Assembly: GCA_016935615.1 (NCBI GenBank)
Contig: JAFGQO010000024.1
Location: 1-62,927, forward strand
Direction of reading: 5' to 3'
Source: Bacteroidales bacterium
Lineage (GTDB): Bacteria > Bacteroidota > Bacteroidia > Bacteroidales > UBA10428
DNA length: 62,927 nt
Position 1 is the first letter of the stretch, and each line of letters begins with the position of its first letter. Position numbers and translations under genes: made by a program. Shown one piece after another: positions 1-8,038 of the stretch. The notes under the pieces are model-generated. The model did not search any database, was not told where the DNA came from, and saw only the letters and a program-made list of their open reading frames with translations.

Positions 1-93
1 AAAGTTATTTAATTGATCAACAGGGTTTTGTGATTTCTTTAAGTCTTAGGGATTTCGTGGCTGTCATAAAGATCTTACCCTTTTGGACAGCTT

Positions 94-1314
94 CTACCAA
101 TTCAGTATTTTGTAGAAATCATATTCTTCAGGATTAAGCAAATATTTTTTTGCGGCCTGATAATCTTCTTTTTTAATAAAATGCAGGTTATTATGAAATA
201 TCAATTGGGTTCTTTCTGAATTAATATTCACCAATCGAATTTTCACTTTCCCATTTTCGTCTTCCACATCCTTAAGGAATAAAGGAGAAATATTGCCTGC
301 CGGGTCAGCTGTTACCATGCAACCTGTGACACCATCCTGGAATAATTTCATAACACCATTGCCGAGAAGAGTAGCATAAGACAAATCAAATGCTATGGGA
401 CGACAACATCTGAGTTCGTAACCGATCTCATTCGGACGACTTCTAATTGTCAGATCAAGTTTTTTCAATTTTCTCTGAACAAGCATGTTAAAAATATGCG
501 ATTTGCTGACATTGCCTAATTCCGGATGCCCGTGATCATCATAAGTAAAGTTTATTCCTGTTCCTTCTATTTCTTCGTCATTCATAAAATGAAAAACACC
601 TTCACTCACAATCGCCAGACCATATTGTATACCGAGTATTTTTCTTTTCACCATAGATGAAATGATCATTCTGGTGATTTTATCGAAAGTTATTTTTGTT
701 TTGTTGAACATTTCCGGTATGATGATCATAGGCATATGGCAAGCTGTACCGATACCAACGGCGAGATGTCCTGCTTCTCTGCCCATCGCCGATAAAATAA
801 ACCAATTTCCGCTTGCCCGTGCATCTTCATAAATTGTTGTTGCAAGACGAACACCCTCTTCTTTTGCAGATTGATAACCAAAAGTAGGGCTTCCTTCAGG
901 CAAAGGCAGATCGTTGTCAATGGTTTTTGGAACATGTATATTCGTAACTTTCAGGTTATTTTCAGCAAGAAATTTAGCCAGACGGTTAGCAGTTGATGCA
1001 GTATCATCACCTCCAATGGTTACCAGCAATTTGATATTTTCTTTTATAAAGAATGTAGTTGAAAATTCCGAGTCTTTTGGTTTGTATCTGCTCATTTGCA
1101 GAGCTGACCCTCCGCGACTAAATACAGTGTCAGCAAATTCGAAATTGAGTTCATCGTATTTTGTTTTATCTGTAAATAAGGTTTTATACCCTTCATTTAT
1201 TCCCAGCACACGATATCCGGCATTTAAAAACACTTTGGTCACTGAGCCGATAACTGTATTAATTCCGGGAGCAGGCCCTCCGGCACACAATATTGCAATT
1301 GCTTCTTTTTTCAT
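94..1314 (-). CDS. pfp: 6-phosphofructokinase, pyrophosphate-dependent type
   Basis: Phosphorylates fructose 6-phosphate to fructose 1,6-bisphosphate in the cytoplasm. The 406-residue product has the PFK fold signatures: a glycine-rich start (CAGGPAPGIN, residues 10-19), GGDDT (101-105), PKTIDND (129-135) and MGREAGHLA (177-185). ATP-dependent enzymes normally carry GGDG and PGTIDND; the Asp at 104 and Lys at 130 are the known determinants of pyrophosphate use. The phosphoryl donor is therefore predicted to be PPi, which would make the step reversible and save ATP. The start is the ATG at 1314. The gene is alone on its strand, with a 400-base gap upstream. The family is certain; donor specificity is inferred from two residues. 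Confidence 0.88.
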   Translation of the reverse strand: MKKEAIAILCAGGPAPGINTVIGSVTKVFLNAGYRVLGINEGYKTLFTDKTKYDELNFEFADTVFSRGGSALQMSRYKPKDSEFSTTFFIKENIKLLVTIGGDDTASTANRLAKFLAENNLKVTNIHVPKTIDNDLPLPEGSPTFGYQSAKEEGVRLATTIYEDARASGNWFILSAMGREAGHLAVGIGTACHMPMIIIPEMFNKTKITFDKITRMIISSMVKRKILGIQYGLAIVSEGVFHFMNDEEIEGTGINFTYDDHGHPELGNVSKSHIFNMLVQRKLKKLDLTIRSRPNEIGYELRCCRPIAFDLSYATLLGNGVMKLFQDGVTGCMVTADPAGNISPLFLKDVEDENGKVKIRLVNINSERTQLIFHNNLHFIKKEDYQAAKKYLLNPEEYDFYKILNW

Positions 1315-1457
1315 GATTCATCTACTGATTATAAAAATCCTACTTTAGTTCTTTATTCAGCGCGCAAAGATGGCAATATATTTTTAAAAATAAAATTTGG
1401 TTTATTCGTGAGACATAAATTTCATGAGTTTTGCGTAATGAAATTTTCTGGTCGAAC

Positions 1458-1494
1458 CTGCCTGCCGGATTATCCGCCTGTGGCCCGCAGGCAG
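1458..1494. repeat. GC-rich inverted repeat
   Basis: CTGCCTGCCGG at 1458-1468 pairs with CCCGCAGGCAG at 1484-1494 with one mismatch. An alternative fold pairs the CCGCCTG block near 1474-1480 with CAGGCAG at 1488-1494. The element lies in a non-coding gap and has a base composition unlike the flanks, so it looks like a dispersed palindromic repeat rather than a terminator; no T tract follows. Confidence 0.55.
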
Positions 1495-1583
1495 ATAATG
1501 CCGATGAAAGCGGGAGCGATGGTAAATACCCTGCCTCTTGAAGAGGTTTTGATAAAAACCAAATTGAAGATACCCCGTCTGCT

Positions 1584-1632
1584 TGTCGCTTGCGCCATAG
1601 CTTCTGGCGCCTACGCTAAAGCTTCAGCGACA
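1584..1632. repeat. Nested palindromic element
   Basis: TGTCGCT (1584-1590) pairs with AGCGACA (1626-1632) and encloses two more hairpins: GCGCCA/TGGCGC at 1592-1597 and 1605-1610, and the near-palindrome CGCTAAAGCTTCAGCG at 1614-1629, which can pair with itself as an alternative to the outer arm. The nested design and high GC in an AT-rich gap resemble REP-like intergenic elements. Its copy number elsewhere in the genome cannot be seen here. Confidence 0.55.
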
Positions 1633-1729
1633 GCTTGCGACGGAGCACGGCGGTGAGCTTCATTCATCATAAATAAGAGATTCTTTCTGACAATTTCATT
1701 TGCAGAGAGTGATTATTAACGGCCAGGGT

Positions 1730-2992
1730 TTAAAGTTCAATGATTTGTCTTCTTTTTGGTCCGACAGATACTATTGTGACAGGAACACCTACTTCTTTTT
1801 CAATAAAATGAATATAATCAATAAGTTCCGGTGGCAGATCGCTGCCATTTTCCACATTTGTAAGATCCTCTATCCAGGAAGGAATATCGGTATAGATTGC
1901 CTTAGTTACTATATTGATATTGTAAGGAAAATAATCGATTATTCCTTCCGTGGTTTCATATGCTGTACATACTTTAATGGAATCAAATGCGGATAAGACA
2001 TCGGCTTTGGTCATAATCAGATTGGTAACTCCATTTAGCATAATGGAATATTTTAAAGCCGGCAGATCAAGCCATCCGCAACGTCTGGGACGTCCGGTCG
2101 TAGCACCAAATTCATTTCCTTTTTGTCTTAATTTTTCGCCTGTTTCATCATTAAGTTCCGTAGGAAAGGGGCCACTTCCCACTCTTGTGCAATATGCCTT
2201 AAAAATACCAAATACCTTCCCGATCTTGTTGGGAGCTACTCCAAGCCCGGTACAAGCCCCGGCGCAAATAGTATTGGAAGATGTTACAAAGGGATATGAA
2301 CCAAAGTCTATATCAAGAAGAGTTCCCTGTGCGCCTTCTGCAAGTATTGATTTTCCTTTATTTATTTCCTGATTGATGAAGTGTTCACTATCAATAATGG
2401 AGAATTTCTTAATGGTATTGATTCCTTCAAACCAACCTTCCTCAAAGTCCTTTAATTTGTATTCGAAGTTATACATACCCAACAATTGCATATGTTTCCC
2501 GGTAAGTGAATCATACATTTTCTTAAAGTCCTCAGAGAGTATGTCACCCACTCTTAATCCGTTCCTGCCGGTCTTATCCATATATGTCGGGCCAATGCCC
2601 TTTAAAGTAGAACCTATTTTGGTTTTCCCTTTAGAAGCTTCTGATGCAGCATCCAGAATTCTGTGGGAAGGTAATATAAGATGAGCTTTTTTGGATATAA
2701 AAAGTCTTTTGCTGATATCCACATTTAGCTTGCTAATTGCTTCAATTTCCTTTCTGAAAATAACCGGATCAATGACTACACCATTTCCAATAACATTGAT
2801 CTGATCTTCTCTGAAAATGCCGGAAGGTATGTTGTGCAAGACATGTTTAATTTCGTTGAATTCCAATGTGTGACCGGCATTAGGACCTCCCTGGAAACGA
2901 GCGATAATATCATATTTTGGAGTCAGAACATCAACCACCTTACCTTTGCCTTCATCACCCCATTGAAGGCCTAAAAGCACATCTACTTTCAT
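1730..2992 (-). CDS. purA: Adenylosuccinate synthetase
   Basis: Catalyses the GTP-dependent joining of IMP and aspartate, the first committed step from IMP to AMP. The family motifs are plain: WGDEGKGK near the N-terminus, GGPNAGHT about 25 residues later, and a central segment ending GACTGLGVAP that belongs to the IMP/active-site region. The frame opens at 3007, but the ATG at 2992 (protein beginning MKVDVLLG) matches the usual family N-terminus directly before the GDEGKGK loop, so the five extra residues are left out. The resulting 420 residues are normal length. It lies between the phosphofructokinase and fur genes on the same strand, with gaps too large to call an operon. Confidence 0.96.
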   Translation of the reverse strand: MKVDVLLGLQWGDEGKGKVVDVLTPKYDIIARFQGGPNAGHTLEFNEIKHVLHNIPSGIFREDQINVIGNGVVIDPVIFRKEIEAISKLNVDISKRLFISKKAHLILPSHRILDAASEASKGKTKIGSTLKGIGPTYMDKTGRNGLRVGDILSEDFKKMYDSLTGKHMQLLGMYNFEYKLKDFEEGWFEGINTIKKFSIIDSEHFINQEINKGKSILAEGAQGTLLDIDFGSYPFVTSSNTICAGACTGLGVAPNKIGKVFGIFKAYCTRVGSGPFPTELNDETGEKLRQKGNEFGATTGRPRRCGWLDLPALKYSIMLNGVTNLIMTKADVLSAFDSIKVCTAYETTEGIIDYFPYNINIVTKAIYTDIPSWIEDLTNVENGSDLPPELIDYIHFIEKEVGVPVTIVSVGPKRRQIIEL

Positions 2993-3087
2993 AATTACTT
3001 TTATCAATTAACCTAATAATTCACAACGCGCGAAGGTACAAATAATTTCAAAAAAAATGAGTCAATACTTGGTTTGATTCTATGCAA

Positions 3088-3537
3088 TTATTTTGCTGAA
3101 TTTTCTTTACGTTTTCCGTAAATATACAGCGAGTGATGTGATGGTTTATATCCGTTTAATTCGCATGCAGTTTGAATAATGTCTTGCAATCTCGGATCAC
3201 AGAATTCAATTACCTGGCCGGAATCAATGTCAATAATATGATCATGTTGTATACACTGATAAGCTTTTTCAAATTGTGCAATATTTTTTCCAAACTGATG
3301 TTTAATGACAAGATTGCAATTGAGCAATAACTCGATGGTATTATAAAGAGTAGCCCGGCTCACCCTGTAATTTTTATTTTTCATAAAAATGTAAAGGGTT
3401 TCAATATCAAAATGACCGTCTCTTGAATAGATCTCATCCAGGATGGCATAACGCTCAGGAGTTTTTCTGTGTCCCTTTTTCTCCAGATAATCTGTGAAAA
3501 TTTTTTTTACAGTCTCTTTTGTTTCCGGCGAAACCAT
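3088..3537 (-). CDS. Fur-family transcriptional regulator
   Basis: A 149-residue Fur/PerR-like regulator that would bind DNA as a metal-loaded dimer and control iron, zinc or peroxide responses. The N-terminal winged helix (about 10-85) includes the typical segment [15 protein letters not shown]. The dimerisation half keeps QHDHII, matching the family's HHDHLI metal-binding stretch. The next positions, usually CxxC for structural zinc, read DIDSG, so that zinc ribbon is absent; a lone Cys follows in EFCDP. It is not possible to tell Fur, PerR or Zur from this. A perfect palindrome covers the start codon (3536-3552) and may be an autoregulatory operator. It lies between purA and the RelA/SpoT gene. 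Confidence 0.9.
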   Translation of the reverse strand: MVSPETKETVKKIFTDYLEKKGHRKTPERYAILDEIYSRDGHFDIETLYIFMKNKNYRVSRATLYNTIELLLNCNLVIKHQFGKNIAQFEKAYQCIQHDHIIDIDSGQVIEFCDPRLQDIIQTACELNGYKPSHHSLYIYGKRKENSAK

Positions 3538-3552
3538 AATTAGTCTAATTAT
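3536..3552. promoter_or_regulatory. Candidate Fur-type operator over the fur start codon
   Basis: ATAATTAGTCTAATTAT is a perfect inverted repeat of two 8-base arms around one central base. Its inner 7-1-7 layout is the geometry of known Fur and PerR boxes, although the bases differ from the E. coli Fur consensus. It overlaps the ATG of the Fur-family gene (start at 3537), so binding would block initiation or early elongation. AT-rich palindromes can arise by chance, so the regulatory role is an inference. Confidence 0.5.
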
Positions 3553-3607
3553 AAATAAGGGCTAATATACTACATTTTTCATTTCGCTTCTTTGGTTTAA
3601 GACAAAA

Positions 3608-5836
3608 TTAAAAGCTTGCAGGAAGGTGCTCTACTCTTTTTACTGACTCAACTCCTTTTATCTTGCCAATATTCATAATCAGCAGGTTTAAATCTTTGGC
3701 ATTATGAACATAAAGTTCTATTGTTCCGTCCCAAATGCCATCATGACTTTCAAGATGGATATTTCTGATATTTACATTCAATTGTTTTGTGATGGATGTG
3801 GTAATGTCATTGTAAATTCCAAATTTGTCTGTTCCGGAGATTGCTATTTTTGCAAGAAATGAATAATACTTATGAGTTGTCCATTGAACATTTTCCAACA
3901 TATGTCCGTGTGTGGATGAAAGTCTGATTGCTTCCGGACAATTGAGTTTGTGAACAACAATTTGTTGCAGCTCATCTTTAATGCCGATTACCTGATCACC
4001 CGGAATAGGATTACAGCATCGTGCGATGATGTATTCAGGCTCAATGTCATGAACATTTTCGCGGAGAAAAACTTGTTTCAGGTCTTGTTGACTTCCGTTT
4101 ATATTTTTTTCACTTCGTCTTCCTGAAAACTGAAGACTCCAATACCTGATCCATTTATTTTTCGTGTTCTTTTTCAGAAGCTGTTTTAAATCGTCCAGAT
4201 TTATTATTCCTATACCAATTTTGCTGTACAACTCGTCTTTTGAAGTGACCTGATAATTTGGTATCAGTTTTCTGAAAATACGATTGCTTGGTTTTAGTTT
4301 AAGTTCCGAGAGCTTCTGTTCCAGAATACTCTTTCCTTTTTCGATGCGGTTTTTTGTTTCAGATTTAAGGTATGCTTTAATAGCAGATTTTGCTTTTGCA
4401 GTAACAATTTTTTGCAGCCATTCGATTCTCGGCTGAGGTTTATCTGAAGTAATGATTTCAACCTGGTCGCCGCTTTTAAGAATATGATTGAGAGGAACCA
4501 GTTTATGGTTTACTTTTGCTCCTATAGCACAATGACCAATTTGAGAGTGTACTTCATATGCAAAATCCATGGCAATTGCATTGGTAGGCAGTGTTTTGAT
4601 ATCTCCTTTAGGGGTAAAAATAAAAATTTCAGAAGTAAACAGGTTCAATTTAATGTCATCCAGGAATTCAAGCGCATCGGAATTTGGATCTTCCAGCAGA
4701 TCTGTCAATCTTTTAATCCATTTATCAAGCTCAGTTTCATAAGAAGAACTTCCTTCTTTATATTTCCAGTGAGCGGCAAATCCTTTTTCAGCAATTTCAT
4801 CCATGCGTGTAGATCTGATCTGCACTTCTACCCAATGACCCTTCGGACCCATTACCGTTGCATGCAGTGCTTCATAACCATTTGCTTTTGGCGTACTGAC
4901 CCAGTCCCTTATTCGCTCAGGTTTAGGCATATATATATCTGTGATCAGAGAATAAATATTCCAGCATTGAGTTTTTTCAGCTACTTTGGGTTTTGGATGA
5001 AAAATTACCCGAATAGCCATCAGATCATAGATTTCTTCGAACGGAATATTTTTCTTTTGCATTTTTTGCCAAATGGAATAAATGCTTTTTTGGCGTGCTG
5101 TAATTTCAAATTTCAGCCCATAGTCTTTTAACTTTTTTTCTATGGGAGTTCTGAATTCATTAAGAAATTCCAGTAAAAAGGGTTCATTTTTTATGCGTTT
5201 CTCTTCAAGTTCAAGATAAACTTTCGGATAACTGTATTTCAGACTGAGATCTTCAAGTTCTGTTTTAATAGCATAGAGTCCTAATCGATGAGCAAGGGGG
5301 GCAAAGAGATAAATTGTTTCACTGGCAATTTTCATTTGTTTGTGAACCGGAAGACTATCCAAAGTACGCATATTATGCAGTCTGTCAGCAATTTTTATCA
5401 GGATAACTCTTACATCTTCAGCCAGTGTAAGAAGTATTCGTCTGAAATTTTCTGCCTGTTGTGTTGTATTTGTATCAAATACTCCGGATATCTTTGTTAA
5501 GCCGTCAATTATAGAGGCGATCTTAGGTCCGAAAATACTTTCAATCTCCTCAAGTGTATAATCAGTATCTTCAACAACATCATGAAGCAGAGCACAAATC
5601 ATGGATTTCGTACCCAGCCCAATTTCCTGGTTTACTATCCGTGCAACTGCAATGGGATGTAAAATATAAAATTCGCCGGATTTCCGGCGCATGCCTTTAT
5701 GTGCATCGAACGCAACTTTAAAGGCTTTTCTGATCAGAACTTTATCACCCTTTTTGTCACAACGAATACAATCCGAAAGCAATTGATTGAATTCTCTTTT
5801 TACTTCAATCTCTTCTGCTGTAAGGGCAACACTCAT
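3608..5836 (-). CDS. Bifunctional (p)ppGpp synthetase/hydrolase (RelA/SpoT homologue)
   Basis: Makes and degrades the stringent-response alarmone (p)ppGpp. The 742 residues show the full long-RSH layout: an HD hydrolase domain with LLHDVVEDTDYT (HD at 85-86, ED at 89-90) and ADRLHNMRT (151-158); a synthetase domain with DLMAIRVIF and GYEALHATV (about 271-328) and VEVQIR (336-341); a TGS domain (about 403-465); a CC-type conserved segment ending ARCCNPIPGD; and a C-terminal ACT domain ending at 742. Hydrolase residues are intact, so it should work in both directions, unlike synthetase-only RelA. It is probably the cell's main alarmone enzyme; a second small hydrolase lies at 23694-24269. A TAACTTTG box upstream may be its promoter. 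Confidence 0.95.
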   Translation of the reverse strand: MSVALTAEEIEVKREFNQLLSDCIRCDKKGDKVLIRKAFKVAFDAHKGMRRKSGEFYILHPIAVARIVNQEIGLGTKSMICALLHDVVEDTDYTLEEIESIFGPKIASIIDGLTKISGVFDTNTTQQAENFRRILLTLAEDVRVILIKIADRLHNMRTLDSLPVHKQMKIASETIYLFAPLAHRLGLYAIKTELEDLSLKYSYPKVYLELEEKRIKNEPFLLEFLNEFRTPIEKKLKDYGLKFEITARQKSIYSIWQKMQKKNIPFEEIYDLMAIRVIFHPKPKVAEKTQCWNIYSLITDIYMPKPERIRDWVSTPKANGYEALHATVMGPKGHWVEVQIRSTRMDEIAEKGFAAHWKYKEGSSSYETELDKWIKRLTDLLEDPNSDALEFLDDIKLNLFTSEIFIFTPKGDIKTLPTNAIAMDFAYEVHSQIGHCAIGAKVNHKLVPLNHILKSGDQVEIITSDKPQPRIEWLQKIVTAKAKSAIKAYLKSETKNRIEKGKSILEQKLSELKLKPSNRIFRKLIPNYQVTSKDELYSKIGIGIINLDDLKQLLKKNTKNKWIRYWSLQFSGRRSEKNINGSQQDLKQVFLRENVHDIEPEYIIARCCNPIPGDQVIGIKDELQQIVVHKLNCPEAIRLSSTHGHMLENVQWTTHKYYSFLAKIAISGTDKFGIYNDITTSITKQLNVNIRNIHLESHDGIWDGTIELYVHNAKDLNLLIMNIGKIKGVESVKRVEHLPASF

Positions 5837-5873
5837 TGTATTAATATTAGAATACGATTAAAACTCCCTGGAA

Positions 5874-5881
5874 CAAAGTTA
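5874..5881 (-). promoter_or_regulatory. Candidate -7 box of the RelA/SpoT gene
   Basis: Read on the minus strand this is TAACTTTG, an exact match to the Bacteroidota -7 consensus TAnnTTTG, placed about 38 bases before the ATG at 5836. No clear TTTG -33 element is visible at the expected distance, so the call is tentative. Confidence 0.42.
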
Positions 5882-5921
5882 ACGAATTTGAGCTAAAAAA
5901 GATAGTATTTGAACGTGATGA

Positions 5922-7421
5922 TTATTGTCTGGCAACTGTTACACTGCCATGTAGTACAATTAACTCCCCGTTTTCATTTTTATATTCCAGTTGATACCTG
6001 TAAACTCCTTGGGGTACTAACTCTCCTCCTTGATTTGACCCGTCCCATCCCGGATTGTAAGGATCCGTTGAATGAAATACAAGATTTCCCCAGCGATTGA
6101 AAATCTTGAAATCAAAATACTCAGGTACAAAATCCATTCTGGAAGGTCCGAAAATATTGTTATCAGATGCTCCGGGGATAAATGCCTGATAAGCAAATTC
6201 AATATGTATTGCCAACCGTACACATTCGATGTTTGATCTGCTAATGGCCGGCTCCGGAGAGATTGGATTACCCGGACCCTCCATTGCCGTTATCCGGTAA
6301 CATATTTCTGAAACTATATTTTGATTCATCCTGTTATCATAAGATTCGGAAAATTGATTCTCAGCTTCGCCAATGATCTGGAAGCTATCTTCATCTGAGT
6401 ATCTGCGTTCAACAGAATAAGTTTGAACACCTCCCAGCCAATCATGATATTCCGACCAGCTTAAATTAACCGTTGTGCCGTTCAATTCTGCATTTAACAA
6501 AATGGTACCGGCCGTATTCCCTGATACATCAACAATCTGATCACAATAATTGATGGCCTGAAGTTTATAATAGTATGGATTTAAGGAAGCATCTACTTCA
6601 TCAGTATACTCAATTGAATTCATGGCAGTAAAAAACGAGTGAACAGAATCATAGGGCCCCTCCGGCAAAGGGGAAGACCTGAAAAGAGTGTAGTTCTGAA
6701 GTTCTGATTGCGGATCAATGGAAAACTGAATGTCTGGATTATTGTTGGCATTTACCGTTCCAAAATCAGCATGAATATATTCCGGATATACTGAATGATA
6801 AGTATTTTTATCCACACGGTTGGAATAAGAAGTGTGTCGTTCTGCATTGTTGCGTTCGGCAACAATAAAGAAACTATAGTTTCTTTCAAACTCAAGATGT
6901 GAGAGGGTGGTCTCATTTACTCCTTCAGGAAGAGTTGCAAGTATTTCAATCGTGCCTGCTTCTGTATAATTGCAAACACTGTAGCTGGCAATTTCACTGC
7001 GCCATCTGTTGTAATCATTCCATTTTAAGGTTGCAGTAGCTGAACAGGAATCATAATCAGCACTCAGATAGATCGTACTATCTATTTCTGACAAAGGACT
7101 GTCATCTGTTAAAGTATAGGCTTTTATGCAATATCCCAGAGATTTATTATTTACATCGGGATTATAATAGCTGAATTCCAGCTCATCGGTCTGAGCAATG
7201 GGATCTGCTGATTGTGAGCCACCGGCTCCTGTTATCCGCCATTCACAAACTTCATAATAATCAATACCCGGTGTCGGGGAAGAATTCCAGTAGATATGAA
7301 TTTCCTGTGTTTCGGTATCGACTGTAACTCTTGTTATTTCCGGAGGTTCAACAACATATTGACCTGCCGCCAATTGGAAACAAGTTAAAAAAAAGCACGT
7401 ATTGACAAAAAAACGAGACAT
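5922..7421 (-). CDS. Exported fibronectin-like protein with gliding-motility/T9SS C-terminal domain
   Basis: A 499-residue secreted protein. It opens with a signal peptide (MSRFFVNTCFFLTCFQLAAG) and continues as beta-rich repeats resembling fibronectin type III modules, with several SYSV...Y and YYYKLQAI type strands. The last 80 or so residues carry KIFNRWGNLVFHS, then GWDG and PQGVYRYQLEY, the hallmark of the CHU/gliding-motility-associated C-terminal domain, which is a type IX secretion signal. The protein is thus expected to be carried across the outer membrane and anchored or released. The ligand is unknown. It is on the same strand as the RelA/SpoT gene upstream of which it does not sit; it is probably transcribed alone from the long gap beginning at 7422. 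Confidence 0.85.
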   Translation of the reverse strand: MSRFFVNTCFFLTCFQLAAGQYVVEPPEITRVTVDTETQEIHIYWNSSPTPGIDYYEVCEWRITGAGGSQSADPIAQTDELEFSYYNPDVNNKSLGYCIKAYTLTDDSPLSEIDSTIYLSADYDSCSATATLKWNDYNRWRSEIASYSVCNYTEAGTIEILATLPEGVNETTLSHLEFERNYSFFIVAERNNAERHTSYSNRVDKNTYHSVYPEYIHADFGTVNANNNPDIQFSIDPQSELQNYTLFRSSPLPEGPYDSVHSFFTAMNSIEYTDEVDASLNPYYYKLQAINYCDQIVDVSGNTAGTILLNAELNGTTVNLSWSEYHDWLGGVQTYSVERRYSDEDSFQIIGEAENQFSESYDNRMNQNIVSEICYRITAMEGPGNPISPEPAISRSNIECVRLAIHIEFAYQAFIPGASDNNIFGPSRMDFVPEYFDFKIFNRWGNLVFHSTDPYNPGWDGSNQGGELVPQGVYRYQLEYKNENGELIVLHGSVTVARQ

Positions 7422-7966
7422 CAGGCATCAGAATTCTATGATAACAAAACGATCCTAACAACTATTTATTTCAGCAATTCTATGTAAGATGAACAATTCA
7501 AATCATCATTTTAAGATACTGGTACAAACTTAAGTATCATCCCCGATTTTGCACAGGAGAGAGTAATATATTTATTAACCTGTTGTGCGATCGCAATTTA
7601 TGATTTATTTGTGGAAAATTCACTTTTCAATAATACTCCTGTTATTTAAGCACATAAGCATTGGTTGTATTTGGCATATTCCATGTCAGCAGACAGGGTA
7701 GTACTTGCATTGTAGGATTTATTTCAGCTCCTCATTCACTACACTAAATCTCATAAAAATAAATACCTTAATAAAATCTATATTAATAGACTCATTTCAT
7801 AAGGGGTTGGTTTTTCATTCAAATTTTGTGAATAAGATATGTTAGATCATCATAAATTTTTGACGAGAAGAAGTTAGCTTCGAAAAGTGATGTCTTTTTA
7901 CAAGTCAGATACTATGAAATTTTATATTTGTGTTTTAGTTTGGTTTTCTATTTTTATCGAAAGGAA
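7422..7966. other. Long AT-rich intergenic gap between divergent genes
   Basis: About 545 bases between the T9SS-type protein (minus) and the ClC leader ORF (plus). It is AT-rich and holds no credible gene, no strong hairpin and no tRNA. Promoters for both divergent units should lie here; only a TATATTTG box at 7923-7930 stands out. Confidence 0.55.
7923..7930 (+). promoter_or_regulatory. Candidate -7 box of the ClC unit
   Basis: TATATTTG matches the Bacteroidota -7 consensus TAnnTTTG. It lies 37 bases before the small leader ORF and about 108 before the first ClC gene. There is no good TTTG at the -33 distance, so support is moderate at best. Confidence 0.38.
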
Positions 7967-8038
7967 ATGAAGAAATGCATTTGCAATGGTGACAGGAATC
8001 TCAATCTGGATCTTTTGGAATTAACAATTCAGCATTGA
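7967..8038 (+). CDS. Possible 23-codon leader ORF upstream of ClC gene
   Basis: An ATG at 7967, preceded by AAAGGAA, opens a 23-codon frame starting MKKCICNGD and rich in Leu and Asn later. Its TGA stop (8036-8038) shares the A of the next gene's ATG (8038-8040), giving a TGATG junction typical of translational coupling. It has no recognisable homology and could be chance. If real, it would act as a leader peptide that brings ribosomes to the ClC start, which has no Shine-Dalgarno sequence of its own. Confidence 0.35.
   Translation: MKKCICNGDRNLNLDLLELTIQH

Larger units (their letters stand above)
1315..1729. other. Intergenic gap with GC-rich hairpins, no credible gene
   Basis: This gap separates purA (ends 1730) from the phosphofructokinase start. 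It holds no convincing gene; an 82-codon plus-strand frame at 1408-1656 runs through repeat-like DNA and has no recognisable product. The central part, about 1450-1660, is clearly richer in G and C than its surroundings and contains at least three inverted repeats, listed separately. The sequence next to the phosphofructokinase start is AT-rich and is where its promoter would lie. Confidence 0.6.

Noticed and set aside
1408..1656. 82-codon plus-strand ORF in the purA-pfp gap
   Set aside because: It consists mostly of palindromic repeat sequence and shows no protein-like features.
4484..5131. 215-codon plus-strand ORF
   Set aside because: It lies entirely within the RelA/SpoT gene on the opposite strand, over its synthetase and TGS domains, and its translation is rich in Phe/Ile/Cys like other antisense frames.
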